The notes: generated from the letters alone by a model not told the origin. A stretch of 64,000 nt of DNA from Streptomyces pinistramenti (GCF_020564935.1 NZ_JAJCXB010000017.1:62001-126000); one strand, 5' to 3'; shown: positions 9,216 through 18,013, counted from the stretch's first letter. Made by a program: numbers and translations.

Positions 9216-9245
9216 GGGATAGCCCTGTCGTCGGGGGCATGTCAA
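9216..9245 (-). promoter_or_regulatory. Predicted promoter of the chitinase gene
   Basis: On the minus strand an exact TTGACA (-35, 9240-9245) is followed after 18 bases by TATCCC (-10, 9216-9221). It lies about 65 bases before the chitinase start and directly downstream of the direct repeats. Confidence 0.5.
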
Positions 9246-9246
9246 T

Positions 9247-9331
9247 GGATCGGACCACAATAGGACTAGACCAATTCGGACGCCGGAATGCCGCACTCCT
9301 GGCCGGGCCGCGCCGAGTGGCCTGGACCAAT
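9247..9331 (-). promoter_or_regulatory. Chitinase-type direct repeats (candidate DasR/chitin operator)
   Basis: On the minus strand TGGTCTAGTCC (9263-9273) and TGGTCCGATCC (9247-9257) are repeated 16 bp apart, and a third TGGTCCAGGCC lies at about 9318-9329. Streptomyces chitinase promoters are known for 12-bp direct repeats of the TGGTCCAGACCT kind and for DasR sites built on TGGTCTAGACCA. The two proximal copies abut the predicted -35 element. Confidence 0.55.
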
Positions 9332-9529
9332 CACGGACCACATGCGGCCGCACTCCCGCCCCCGTCCGGCCCGCCCGCAGCGGCCCGAACTCCCGTCGCC
9401 ACCCTCGCCGTCGGTGACCAACGGCACACATACTGATCAGTAGCCTCGCGGTTCCGCGCCCCTAGAGTGAGGCCGCGGCGGACCCGGCGCGGGGCCGCCG
9501 GCCACCCTCGATCCGACCAGGGAGTCTGC

Positions 9530-10591
9530 ATGCGCTCTCCGAAGGACTTCTTCCGCCCGCTGGCTGTCGGGGCGCCGACGCCGGTACGTGACGTGCCGTT
9601 CCTGCCGTCCCGGATGATCCACTTCTTCGACCCGGGCAACGCGAAGATGGCGGCGAAGGTGCCGTCCATCGCCCCCACCGTCGACGTCCTGCTGGGCAAC
9701 CTGGAGGACGCGGTCGCCGCCGACCGCAAGGAAGCCGCGCGCACCGGCCTGGTCAGCATCGCCCGGTCCACCGACTTCGGCGACACCCAGCTGTGGACGC
9801 GCATCAACAGCCTCGACTCGCCCTGGGCGTTGGACGATCTGCTCACCCTGGTCACCGAGATCGGCGACAAGCTGGACGTCATCATGGTGCCGAAGGTGGA
9901 GGGCGCAGCCGACATCCACTACGTCGACCGGCTGCTCGCCCAGCTGGAGGCGAAGGCCGGCGTGCGGCGGCCGATCCTGGTGCACGCGATCCTGGAGACC
10001 GCCACCGGAGTCGCCCATGTCGAGGAGATCGCCGGGGCCAGCCCCCGGATGCAGGGCATCTCGCTCGGCCCCGCCGACCTCGCCGCCAGCCGCCGGATGA
10101 AGACCACCCGGGTCGGCGGCGGACACCCCGGCTACCTCGTACGCCAGGACCCGCAGCCGGAGCACCCGGACGCGCCGCGGGCCGTCTTCCAGCAGGACCT
10201 GTGGCACTACACCCTCGCGCGGATGGTCGACGCCTGCGCGGCGCACGGGATCCTGCCGTATTACGGGCCGTTCGGCGACATCAAGGACACCACCGCCTGC
10301 GAGGACCAGTTCCGCAACGCCTTCCTGCTCGGCTGCGTCGGCGCCTGGAGCCTGCACCCGGTGCAGATCGGCATCGCCAAGAAGGTCTTCTCGCCCGCGC
10401 CCGCCGACGTTGCCTGGGCCCGCCGGGTCATCGCGGCGATGGGCGACGGCACCGGAGCGGTGATGATCGACGGCAAGATGCAGGACGACGCCACGTACAA
10501 GCAGTGCCAGGTCGTCGCCCGCCTCGCCGATACCCTCGCCGCCCGCGACCCCGAGCTGCGCGACGCCTACGCCGCGGCCGGGAAGGAGTGA
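9530..10591 (+). CDS. CitE/HpcH-family CoA-ester lyase (malyl-CoA lyase-like)
   Basis: A 353-residue cytoplasmic TIM-barrel enzyme of the HpcH/HpaI aldolase superfamily, CitE branch. Family marks are GNLEDAV (Mg2+-binding acidic cluster), [21 protein letters not shown], the [10 protein letters not shown] strand, [14 protein letters not shown] and [14 protein letters not shown]. Relatives cleave (S)-malyl-CoA or related 3-hydroxyacyl-CoA esters to acetyl-CoA or propionyl-CoA plus glyoxylate, for example in the ethylmalonyl-CoA pathway. The ATG at 9530 is preceded by GGGAG. It forms an operon with a second, shorter family member 5 bases downstream. The exact substrate is not shown. Confidence 0.85.
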   Translation: MRSPKDFFRPLAVGAPTPVRDVPFLPSRMIHFFDPGNAKMAAKVPSIAPTVDVLLGNLEDAVAADRKEAARTGLVSIARSTDFGDTQLWTRINSLDSPWALDDLLTLVTEIGDKLDVIMVPKVEGAADIHYVDRLLAQLEAKAGVRRPILVHAILETATGVAHVEEIAGASPRMQGISLGPADLAASRRMKTTRVGGGHPGYLVRQDPQPEHPDAPRAVFQQDLWHYTLARMVDACAAHGILPYYGPFGDIKDTTACEDQFRNAFLLGCVGAWSLHPVQIGIAKKVFSPAPADVAWARRVIAAMGDGTGAVMIDGKMQDDATYKQCQVVARLADTLAARDPELRDAYAAAGKE

Positions 10592-10596
10592 TCACC

Positions 10597-11469
10597 GTGC
10601 CCGACGCGATCCTGCGGCCGCGCCGCTCCGTGCTCTACATGCCCGGCGCCAACGCCCGCGCCCTGGAAAAGGCCAGGTCCCTGCCCGCCGACGCGCTCAT
10701 CCTCGACCTGGAGGACGCCGTCGCACCCGACGCCAAGGCCGAGGCCAGGCAGCGGGTGGCCGCCGCCGCTGCGTCCGGCGACTACGGCCACCGCGAGGTG
10801 ACGATCCGGGTCAACGGGCCCGGCACCCCCTGGCACGCCGACGACCTGCGGGCCGCCGCCGAGGCGGGCCCGGACGCCGTCGTCGTGCCCAAGGTGGACT
10901 CCGCCGCGACCGTACGGGACGTCGAACGGGCACTGGAGGCGGCGGGTGCCCCGGACCGCACGGCGATCTGGGCGATGGTCGAGACGCCGCGGGCCATGCT
11001 GGACGCCCGCGCGGTGGCCGCCGCGAGTGAACGGCTCACCGTGCTGGTGATGGGCACCAACGACCTGGCCAAGGAGCTGCACGCCGAGCACGTGCCCGGC
11101 CGGGCGCCGCTGCTGACCGGCCTCTCGCTGGCGCTGCTCGCCGCCCGCGAAAGCGGCAGGGCGATCCTCGACGGCGTCTACAACGACGTGCGCGACCTCG
11201 CCGGTTTCGAGGCCGAGTGCGTCCAGGGCCGGCAGTTCGGCTTCGACGGCAAGACGCTCATCCATCCCGCGCAGATCGGCCCGTGCAACGAGGCGTTCGC
11301 CCCCTCCCCCGCACAGATCGAACGCTCACGCCGGATCATCGACGCCTTCGACGAGGCCGCCCGCGAGGGCCGCGGCGTCGTCACCGTCGACGGCCGGATG
11401 ATCGAGAACCTGCACGTCGAGGACGCCCGCCGGATCCTGGCACTCGCCGAGGCGGTAGCGGAGCGATAG
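10597..11469 (+). CDS. Second CitE-family CoA-ester lyase
   Basis: A 290-residue member of the same superfamily. Motifs are RRSVLYMPGAN, LILDLEDAVAPDAK, IRVNGPGTPWHADDL, VVVPKVDS, MVETPRAML and LIHPAQIGPCNEAF. GTG at 10597 is the preferred start because AAGGAG lies 8 bases upstream; a GTG at 10588 overlaps that site. The upstream gene's stop is inside the ribosome site, so the two are co-translated. Two dissimilar CitE paralogues side by side suggest sequential or complementary steps, such as malyl-CoA lyase plus malyl-CoA thioesterase, in acyl-CoA assimilation; that division of labour is inference. Confidence 0.85.
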   Translation: MPDAILRPRRSVLYMPGANARALEKARSLPADALILDLEDAVAPDAKAEARQRVAAAAASGDYGHREVTIRVNGPGTPWHADDLRAAAEAGPDAVVVPKVDSAATVRDVERALEAAGAPDRTAIWAMVETPRAMLDARAVAAASERLTVLVMGTNDLAKELHAEHVPGRAPLLTGLSLALLAARESGRAILDGVYNDVRDLAGFEAECVQGRQFGFDGKTLIHPAQIGPCNEAFAPSPAQIERSRRIIDAFDEAAREGRGVVTVDGRMIENLHVEDARRILALAEAVAER

Positions 11470-11484
11470 CGGACGGGAGCGGCC

Positions 11485-11509
11485 CGGCCCGGGAGCAACT
11501 CCCGGGCCG
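11485..11509 (+). terminator. Hairpin terminator after the CitE pair
   Basis: An 11-bp perfect stem (CGGCCCGGGAG with CTCCCGGGCCG) and a 3-base loop lie 15 bases after the stop of the second lyase gene. There is no T-tract, as is usual in Streptomyces. Confidence 0.7.
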
Positions 11510-11713
11510 CGCCGACACGTTGCCCGCCCGTGCCTTCCCCCGCCCCACCTGCACCGTCTCCGGCTCACCGGCCGGTTCACGCGCCCGTGCGCACCGCGCC
11601 TCCGGGACGTTAGCGGCCCGTTAGCCGATCACCAGCATCGCCCGGCACTGTGGTTCTCAGCGGGCCGCACGACGGGCCCCAGCAGAACCCACCACCCACC
11701 AAGGGGGACCACC

Positions 11714-12463
11714 ATGTCGCGCCACACCGCTCTCCGCCACGGCCGCAAGGCCGCAGTCGCCGCCACGCTGCTCGCCGCCGCCCTGTCCCTGACAGCCTGC
11801 AACGACGGCAAGGCCGACGCTTCGAAGGCCGCACCGGCCGCCGCCGCGTCCGACACCTCCCAGCCGTCCGCGGCGGACGCCAAGGCCGACACCTCCCAGC
11901 CGTCCGCGGCGGACGCCAAGGCCGACACCCCCGCGGTCGACGGCAAGGCGGACAACGCCGGTTCGAGCGACAGCAAGGCTTCCGGCAAGCAGGCCGGCCG
12001 GCCCAACGCGGCGCCCTCAGCCGCTGGTTCCGGCGGCCGCTGCACCACCGCCCACATGACGGCCGGCTGGGGCTCCGACGGCGGCGGCGTGCCCGACATG
12101 AAGAGCGACCAGCAGCAGACCGCGGCCGTGTGGCTCAAGAACACCGGCAGCACCAGCTGCACCATCCAGGGCTTCCCCGGCTTCCAGATCAAGGGCAACG
12201 ACGGCAGCACCTGGGACCTGAGCCGCTCCAACCAGGCGGCGACCGCCCGCACCCTCAAGCCCGGCGAGCACACCTCCTTCACCATCCGCCTGCTGGCCAC
12301 CACCAGCAGCAGCGACAGGAAGGTCGAGCCCGGCATCGTCACGATCACGCCGCCCAACGAGAAGCAGCACTTCCAGCTGAAGTGGCCCTACGGCGGCGCC
12401 ATCCTCGACCAGTCCGCCGCGACCCACCCCGGCACCTTCGTCAACCCCGTCAACGGCAGCTGA
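11714..12463 (+). CDS. DUF4232-type secreted lipoprotein
   Basis: A 249-residue exported lipoprotein. The lipobox LTAC ends the signal peptide (Cys at about 29). A low-complexity Ala/Asp/Ser/Lys spacer of about 80 residues, including a duplicated 12-residue unit, links it to a C-terminal domain of about 140 residues. That domain has the DUF4232 pattern: an early Cys (CTTAHM), WLKNTGSTSCTIQGFPG and a final beta segment ending near GTFVNPV. AAGGGGG precedes the ATG. The molecular role of DUF4232 proteins is unknown. It stands alone between two terminators. Confidence 0.82.
   Translation: MSRHTALRHGRKAAVAATLLAAALSLTACNDGKADASKAAPAAAASDTSQPSAADAKADTSQPSAADAKADTPAVDGKADNAGSSDSKASGKQAGRPNAAPSAAGSGGRCTTAHMTAGWGSDGGGVPDMKSDQQQTAAVWLKNTGSTSCTIQGFPGFQIKGNDGSTWDLSRSNQAATARTLKPGEHTSFTIRLLATTSSSDRKVEPGIVTITPPNEKQHFQLKWPYGGAILDQSAATHPGTFVNPVNGS
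11852..11923 (+). repeat. Perfect 36-bp tandem duplication inside the lipoprotein spacer
   Basis: Two identical 36-bp units (11852-11887 and 11888-11923) each encode DTSQPSAADAKA. They are in frame and lengthen the flexible spacer between lipid anchor and folded domain. The absence of any difference suggests a recent duplication. Confidence 0.9.
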
Positions 12464-12477
12464 GCCGCCCACCCGGT

Positions 12478-12502
12478 CGAGCCGGCTGCCCTGACCGGCT
12501 CG
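12478..12502 (+). terminator. Hairpin after the lipoprotein gene
   Basis: An 8-bp stem (CGAGCCGG with CCGGCTCG) and 9-base loop begins 15 bases after the stop. Confidence 0.55.
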
Positions 12503-12534
12503 GTCACCCGCTCTCCCCCGGAGCGCTCCCGCCG

Positions 12535-12575
12535 CCCGGACCGCTGCCTTCCGCCCACCGGAAGGCCGGTCCGGG
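12535..12575. terminator. Long hairpin between the convergent lipoprotein and Rpf genes
   Basis: A 17-bp stem interrupted by a 2-base bulge, with a 5-base loop, sits in the convergent gap and could stop transcription from either side. The remaining 180 bp up to the Rpf gene hold nothing I can identify. Confidence 0.65.
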
Positions 12576-12755
12576 CGCGGTCGTTGAGCTCTGCGGCCTG
12601 CCGCGGTAAGGACCACGGCGGCAGCGTTTGCGCAGGTGCGAGATGTGGGGCGAAGGACTCCGGTGCGGCACCGCGCCGGGCTGTTCTCCGCGTACGGCCT
12701 GCTTCTCACGGACTGCTGCCTCTCCACGTTGCGGGCGACGGCTCGTGGGCTTCGC

Positions 12756-13484
12756 TCAGGCCCGCAGGACCAGGTGCTGACCGGGGTAGATGTGGTCAGG
12801 GCCTTCGTGGAGCGACTTCTTGTTCAGCTCGTAGAGGGCCTGGGTGCCGCCGGAGATGTCGGCGCGCTGCGCGATGACGGAGAGGCAGTCGCCCGGCTGC
12901 ACGACGTAGCTCTTGCCGGTGATCCGGCCGCCGGTCTGCCGGTGCACGGTGCCGCCCGACGTGCGGGGTGCGGTGCTCTGGTGGTGCTTGTGCACGTGGT
13001 GCTTGTGTACGTGGTGCTTGTGTACGTGCGGTGCCGGCGTGTGCTGGGCGGCCGGGGGTTCGTGCGTGGCGCTGCTGACGCCGTTCTCCTCGGCGCCCGT
13101 CGCGCCGAGGCGCCCGCAGTTGGGCCACGGTGCGAGGCCGCGGTCCCGGGCGATGCGCTCGCCGACCGCGATCTGCTGGGACTTCGACGCGAGGTCGGCG
13201 CGCGGCGCGTACCGCTTGCCGCCGTAGGCCCGCCAGGTGGAGGGGGCGATCTGGAGGCCGCCGTGGAAGCCGTTGCCGGTGTTGGTGTTCCATCGGCCGC
13301 CGCTCTCGCAGTGGGCGATGCGGTCCCAGTCGGTTCCGGCCGGTGCGGTGGACGGCTGGGCGGCCGGCGCGGTGTGCGGCGCTGCGGCCGCCGCGCTCCG
13401 GCCGCCGATGCCGAGGGCGCTCAGCAGGACCAGCAACACGGACAGGATCGTTTCGACTGACCGTTTGGCGAGAGGCGACGACAT
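12756..13484 (-). CDS. Resuscitation-promoting-factor-like transglycosylase with LysM domain
   Basis: A 242-residue secreted cell-wall hydrolase. The ATG at 13484 follows GGAGGAG. A signal peptide (about residues 1-35) is followed by an Rpf/transglycosylase domain (WDRIAHCESGGRW, catalytic Glu in CESGG; then GFHGGLQIAPSTW and YAPRADLASKSQQI). A His/Lys linker contains three VHKHH repeats, and a C-terminal LysM domain (YVVQPGDCLSVIAQ to HIYPGQHLVL) binds peptidoglycan. Such Rpf proteins cleave glycan strands during spore germination. In other Streptomyces a c-di-AMP riboswitch controls rpfA; I could not recognise one upstream here. Confidence 0.88.
   Translation of the reverse strand: MSSPLAKRSVETILSVLLVLLSALGIGGRSAAAAAPHTAPAAQPSTAPAGTDWDRIAHCESGGRWNTNTGNGFHGGLQIAPSTWRAYGGKRYAPRADLASKSQQIAVGERIARDRGLAPWPNCGRLGATGAEENGVSSATHEPPAAQHTPAPHVHKHHVHKHHVHKHHQSTAPRTSGGTVHRQTGGRITGKSYVVQPGDCLSVIAQRADISGGTQALYELNKKSLHEGPDHIYPGQHLVLRA
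12981..13025 (-). repeat. Three 15-bp tandem repeats encoding VHKHH
   Basis: Three consecutive 15-bp units, two identical and one with a single change, encode VHKHH-VHKHH-VHKHH in the linker of the Rpf-like protein. The result is a dense histidine patch that could bind Zn2+ or Cu2+. Confidence 0.9.
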
Positions 13485-14034
13485 GAAGGTTCTCCTCCGT
13501 GCTCCGGCAATGCCGTGACGCGGTGCTCGCCACGGCCGGTGGGCAGACACATAGAAACGGGCAATATGCTTTTCAGGACGTCCGGTGAGCCCGAAATGCG
13601 CGTGTTTCACCCGGCTGGCCGCTGCGACGGCCCGCCGCATCCCGTACGCCGCCCACCACGGCACGGGCGCCCGCCCCGGCACCCGGAATCCCCGCACAGC
13701 CGGGTGCCCCACGCCACACCGCGAGCGTCGCCACCCCCGCCAACTCCCTTGCAATGAACGGAAGTTGACGCTCACCCTCTCCCCCCTCCCAAAACCTTCC
13801 GCACCCCCGCATCCGCCGCGCGATCCCCCGTCCCTCCAGAGCAGGTTCAGCCTTACGCGGGGGTGTGTTCGGCCGTCCGTGAGGGCGTGTTCGGTCTTCC
13901 GCGCGGGGCTCCGGTTGCGGCCCGGAGGATGGGCATCTCCTGTCCCGCGGCGCCGACGACCGGCACCATGGGCCCCACGCACCGCTCCGGCTCCCGCCAC
14001 CCACCCGTCCAGCGCTTCGGAGGGCACCCACCGC
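13485..14034. other. Intergenic region upstream of the Rpf gene and of the racemase remnant
   Basis: I see no gene in these 550 bases. An AACTCCCTTGCAATGAACGG element at 13742-13761 has a close relative at 21100. The first 100 bases beyond the Rpf start are comparatively AT-rich and are the likely promoter region for that gene, without a clear consensus. Confidence 0.5.
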
Positions 14035-14987
14035 ATGCACCTCGGCATCGTCGCCCACAGCACGGAGGGCGCAGCGCTCTGCTTCCTCGGCTTCTGACAG
14101 GAGGGATTCCGCCGCACGGGCCCCGTCACACGCACCCCGACGTGACGCTCGACCACATCGCCTTCGGCGCCAGCACGGCCGCCTGGGACGCCGGCGATCA
14201 CGCCGCGGCACGGGACACCCTGGCCATCAGCGCCCGGCGGCCGGCCGACGCCGAAGCGGACTTCTTCATCTGCCCCGACAGCACCGCGCACCTCGCCCTG
14301 GAGGTCCCCGGCACCGACCTCGCGCTCCCCGGCCTGCACATCGCCGAGATCGTCGCCGACGGCGCCGCCCGCGAGGGCCGCCGCCGCGTCGGCGTACTCG
14401 GCACGACGTACGTCATGGACAGCCCGCTCTACGCGCGCGCCCTCGGCGCACGCGGGATAGCCGCCGTGCTGCCGCCCCCGGAAAACCGCGGGACGGTCCA
14501 CCGCATCATCTTCGACGAGCTGGTCAACGGCGAGTTCACCGCGGCATCCCGCCGCCGGTACCGCCGCGTCGTCGAGGACCTGGCCGCCCGCGGCTGCGAC
14601 GCGGTGGCCCTCGCCTGCACGGAAATCCCCCTGCTGCTCACCCCCGACGTCTCCCCGCTCCCCACCCTCGACTCCACCCGTCTGCTCGCCCGGGCCGCCT
14701 TCGACACCGCCACCGGGCTCCGCCCCCTGCCCACGTGGCGGGGCGGGGCGGTCGGGGCGTGGGGCGGTAGGCCGCGCGCCGGGCGAGGGGGCCGGGGCGG
14801 GGCCGATGGATCACGTCCGTGGGCCGCAACGGCTCCATCGGCGCGGGGTTGTCACGCGCCGCCTGGTGCGTCGGCCGGTTCTGCCGCGGCTTCTGCCGCC
14901 GCCTCGTTCACTGCTGCGTCTGCCGGGTCTGTTGCGTCTGCTTGTTCTGCGCCTCGGAGCGCGGCTCCGGGCATGGCTGCCGTGTGA
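14035..14987 (+). pseudogene. Broken aspartate/glutamate racemase-family gene
   Basis: The frame opens with the family N-terminus MHLGIVAHSTEGAALCFLGF, then hits TGA at 14095. From about 14127 the homology resumes in another frame (HPDVTLDHIAFG, with both catalytic-Cys motifs FFICPDST and LACTEIPLL, and PLPTLDSTRLLARAAF). So there is at least one premature stop plus a frameshift within about 30 bases. After about 14700 the frame runs on into Ala/Ser-rich nonsense. Intact relatives are about 230-240 residues. A shortened protein from a downstream GTG would keep both cysteines but lose the first strand. A sequencing error could explain the frameshift but not easily all three defects. Confidence 0.72.
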
Positions 14988-15159
14988 CACGGACGGGCCG
15001 CGGGTGGTCCGGGGGGGACCATCGCGGCCGGTTCTTCCGTCAACTCCGGTGCGGCTGTGGAGAGTTGTGCTGCCGCGCGGCGCTCGATGGCGCCGCGCAC
15101 TCGGCGTGCATGCGGGGGGGCGATGCGGCCCGGTTCCCCGTGGCGGGGCCGGCCGGCGG

Positions 15160-15723
15160 TCAGGTCGTACAGGCGTGGTGTTCGCGACTGCGGGCCGCGG
15201 GGATGGTCGCCGGACTGTCGTCCTCGTCGGCTGCGCCCTGCCGCGCGCCGTCGGCGGAGACGGTCGGCAGTGGCTCGACGCCGGTGGCCAGGCGGCTGCG
15301 CGAGGTGGGTGACGAGCCGTGGGCCTCGGCGCGGATCCGCTGCTTGATCGTGGGCGGCAGCTGTGGTCTGCCGTATGCGCGCATCGCCGGTACGAAGAGG
15401 CTGCCGGTGAAGGCGGATGCCGCCGGAGGGAAGGACACGGGGGTCTTGCGGGGCCCGGCCGGTGCGGCGGGTTCCGGGATGCCGCCGCGCCGTGCGGGTG
15501 CGGACTCCGGGGCACCCGGTCCCGGGTCGGGTGCGGCGGCCGGTGCGGCGGACGCCGGAACGGTCGCCGGGATGTACGGGGCCGAGCCGTGCAGCATGTC
15601 GCCGTAGAGCGCGGCCCGGCGGCAGGCAGCCGCTCCCGGTGCGGCGTAGCGGAACGTCGCCAGCAGCTTGCCGAGCACTGCAAGGCACACCGCCCAGAAC
15701 TTCATGACCTTGGTCGCAGCCAT
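15160..15723 (-). CDS. Exported or membrane-anchored protein, DUF6344-like
   Basis: A 187-residue protein. The start MAATKVMKFWAVCLAVLGKL gives a single hydrophobic N-terminal segment, followed by an Ala/Pro-rich middle and a conserved-looking LPPTIKQRIRAEAHGSSP. That pattern fits small Streptomyces proteins annotated as DUF6344; I recall the family only loosely. The ATG at 15723 is preceded by GCGAGGGG with short spacing; a Met six codons later is an alternative start. Function unknown. The 440 bases between it and the racemase remnant hold no other gene I can support. Confidence 0.6.
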   Translation of the reverse strand: MAATKVMKFWAVCLAVLGKLLATFRYAAPGAAACRRAALYGDMLHGSAPYIPATVPASAAPAAAPDPGPGAPESAPARRGGIPEPAAPAGPRKTPVSFPPAASAFTGSLFVPAMRAYGRPQLPPTIKQRIRAEAHGSSPTSRSRLATGVEPLPTVSADGARQGAADEDDSPATIPAARSREHHACTT

Positions 15724-15990
15724 GGCCCCTCGCTTTCCGTGAGTGGTTCCGGCGGCCGGGCCGCCGGAATCCGTGTCGGGTCTGTTGTGCTTTCTCATGA
15801 TGAGTACGCAATGCGAGGATCCGCGGAGCGACGCCCCCGAAGAGCCGTTCTTCGGATGAACACCACCCGTACGCAGTAGTGGTGGCCTGCGGGGCACCGG
15901 GGCGGGCGCCGTGGAGGCAAGATTTCGGGGCGGGGTTCCGGGGCGCGGCACGGGTTTTGACCAGCCGTCAGGAACCGGCGCTCGGGCGGT

Positions 15991-16428
15991 TCAGTCCGCC
16001 GGGACGTCTCCCGCCGCCACCCCCGCCAGGATGCGTACGGCGTCCGCTTCCGGCGTTTCGGGCGGGATCACCAGCAGGTCCCAGCGGCCGATTCCGGCGG
16101 AGACCAGGCAGAGGGTGGGCGGGCCGGGCCGGTCGGGGATGCGGCGGAGGCGGACGACGTGACCCGCGACGGGGGTGAGGGTGGGCAACGGGGCCCACAG
16201 GGCGCCGTTCGCGGTGGCGTGGGTGATCCGCGGCCAGTCGAAGGGCAACGCGGGCAGCAGCTCGGGGAGTTCGGCGGCGAGGTCGGTGCGGTGCGGCCAC
16301 CAGACCCCGTCGATGCGCCGGGGCACGCCGCTCGGTGGGGCGATGGCGAGCCGGGCCACGGGCGGCGGGGCCGGGTGGTGCGCAGGGGGCTGCCGGTGCC
16401 CGGGGGCGGTTCCTATGAGGGTGGTCAT
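15991..16428 (-). CDS. DUF5994-family protein
   Basis: A 145-residue soluble protein. The core RIDGVWWPHRTDLAAELPEL, the central W(P/R)RITHATANGALW, VRLRRIPDRPG and the strand WDLLVIPPET match actinobacterial DUF5994 proteins, whose role is unknown. GGAG lies 7 bases before the ATG. It follows the desaturase gene on the same strand by 19 bases, so the two are probably co-transcribed. Confidence 0.75.
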   Translation of the reverse strand: MTTLIGTAPGHRQPPAHHPAPPPVARLAIAPPSGVPRRIDGVWWPHRTDLAAELPELLPALPFDWPRITHATANGALWAPLPTLTPVAGHVVRLRRIPDRPGPPTLCLVSAGIGRWDLLVIPPETPEADAVRILAGVAAGDVPAD

Positions 16429-16447
16429 GGTGTGCTCCAGAGAGAGC

Positions 16448-17467
16448 CTAGGCGCGGTCGGCCCCGGCTCTGCGCGCCTCCAGACGGGCCGGGTCCGGCC
16501 ACCGCACGTCCCGTACCCATCCGCAGCGTTCGAAGAAGCGAATGACGGCGGCGGACGGGTCGAGCTGGCCGCGGTCGACGCCGTGCCGGGCGCAGGTCGG
16601 GTCCGCGTGGTGCAGGTTGTGCCAGCTCTCGCCGAACGACAGCAGGGCCAGCGGCCAGAGGTTCGTCGCCCGGTCGTGCCTGCGGGTGCGGAACGGGCGC
16701 TCGCCGATCACGTGGCAGAGCGAGTTGACGCTCCAGGTGACGTGGTGCAGCAGCGCGATCCGCAGGAAGCCCGCCCACAGCAGGGCGGTCAGGCCGGTGA
16801 CCCAGCTGCCGCCGATGGCCCAGCCCAGGAGGAACGGCAGTCCGAGGGTGACCAGGCAGAGCAGTGGGAACGCCCTGTCCACCGCGCGGATGCCGCGGTC
16901 GGCGAGCAGGTCGGGGGCGTAGCGCTCGTGCGAGGTCGGGTCGTTGCCGAAGAGCCAGCCGATGTGCGCGTGGGCCAGGCCGCGCAGCTGCCCGCGCAGG
17001 CCGGTGCCGTAGCGGTAGGGCGAGTGCGGGTCGCCGGGGCGGTCGGTGAAGGCGTGGTGCCTGCGGTGGGTGGCGACCCAGTCGATGACGTCGCCCTGGA
17101 AGCTCAGCGATCCGGCGACGGCGAGCGCGACGCGCAGCGCGGGGGTCGCGGTGTAGCTGCCGTGGGTGAGGCCGCGGTGGAAGCCGACGGTGACGCCGAG
17201 GCCCGAGACGATGTAGAAGACCGCGGCGATGACGAGGTCGGTGGTGCTCACCGCGCGTCCCCACAGCAGCCAGATGGCGAGGGCCAGGCCGATGAAGGGG
17301 ACGACGACGATGATGCCGGTCACCGTGACGTACAGCCGCCGGCCTCCGTCGGGCGACTTCGCGGGGCCGTCGGGGAACGGCTGCGTCCCGTCGTACTCCT
17401 GCGGGGGCCGGCGGCCGGATCCCGGTGCGGGGGTCCGGGAAGCGGTGGTCGGGGGAAGGTCAGCCAC
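16448..17467 (-). CDS. Acyl-CoA/fatty-acid delta-9 desaturase
   Basis: A 339-residue membrane di-iron desaturase of the stearoyl-CoA type. The three histidine boxes are HRGLTH, HRRHH and HNLHH. Four hydrophobic stretches flank them in the usual two-plus-two order. It introduces a double bond into saturated acyl chains and so tunes membrane fluidity. The GTG start at 17467 follows GGAG by 5 bases. The N-terminal 40 residues are Pro-rich and variable. It probably heads an operon with the DUF5994 gene. A cognate ferredoxin reductase is not nearby. Confidence 0.92.
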   Translation of the reverse strand: MADLPPTTASRTPAPGSGRRPPQEYDGTQPFPDGPAKSPDGGRRLYVTVTGIIVVVPFIGLALAIWLLWGRAVSTTDLVIAAVFYIVSGLGVTVGFHRGLTHGSYTATPALRVALAVAGSLSFQGDVIDWVATHRRHHAFTDRPGDPHSPYRYGTGLRGQLRGLAHAHIGWLFGNDPTSHERYAPDLLADRGIRAVDRAFPLLCLVTLGLPFLLGWAIGGSWVTGLTALLWAGFLRIALLHHVTWSVNSLCHVIGERPFRTRRHDRATNLWPLALLSFGESWHNLHHADPTCARHGVDRGQLDPSAAVIRFFERCGWVRDVRWPDPARLEARRAGADRA

Positions 17468-17488
17468 GGCAACTCCACAGGTCGGGGT

Positions 17489-17728
17489 TCATCGTTGACT
17501 TCCCGGCCTGCGGGAGGAGGAGGGCGGCGGCGGGCCTGCCTCGTGCGCTCCGGGGTGGGCGGCGCCGCCGCGCGTCCCCTTGCGCATCCGGAGCCGGAAG
17601 GAGGGCATCAGGGAGGCGTACTTGTGCGTCGCGAGCCGGCCTGCCTGCTGGGCGTTGACCCGGACGATGAAGAGCGCTCCCAGCGCGACCAGGGCCAGCA
17701 GAACGACCACGGTCAACACGGTCTGCAT
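17489..17728 (-). CDS. Small single-pass membrane protein
   Basis: A 79-residue protein with one N-terminal transmembrane helix (QTVLTVVVLLALVALGALFI) and a basic cytoplasmic tail. ATG at 17728 is preceded by GAGGTGA with good spacing; the longer frame has no ribosome site. It lies 21 bases before the desaturase start on the same strand and may belong to that operon. Function unknown. Confidence 0.65.
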   Translation of the reverse strand: MQTVLTVVVLLALVALGALFIVRVNAQQAGRLATHKYASLMPSFRLRMRKGTRGGAAHPGAHEAGPPPPSSSRRPGSQR

Positions 17729-17997
17729 ACAGCTCACCTCACTCGGGCGGGACCGCAGGTGCTCGCGCGCCCGGTGTGCGCCGCTCCGGGGCCCGGCCGA
17801 CATCCGTGCCGGCACGCGAAGGACTTCCGGTTTCTCCACCGTACTCCGGACTTATCGGCTATTGCCCAATTGTCCGGATGTTCCTGGCCAGGGCTTCTCC
17901 GCCCGGGGCTTCCGCCGGCCTCCGGGAGGCCTCCGGGAGGCTTCCGGGGAGCGCGGCCGCGAGTGCGGGTGACGGACCCCCGTCCCGCCCGTCGCCC

Positions 17998-18013
17998 TCT
18001 ACAACACTGTAGA
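17998..18013 (+). promoter_or_regulatory. Operator-like palindrome TCTACA-N4-TGTAGA upstream of the TerB gene
   Basis: A perfect inverted repeat with 6-bp arms lies 60 bases before the TerB start. A TAGATG that could be a -10 element begins 10 bases after it. The same arms recur at 19390 and 21227. TACA-N4-TGTA is the kind of site bound by BlaI/MecI repressors, and a BlaI gene lies 1.5 kb away. The 270 bases between 17729 and this site show nothing else. Confidence 0.7.

Noticed and set aside
13485..13740. c-di-AMP (ydaO) riboswitch upstream of the Rpf-like gene
   Set aside because: Expected from other Streptomyces rpfA genes, but I could not find the conserved core on the minus strand.
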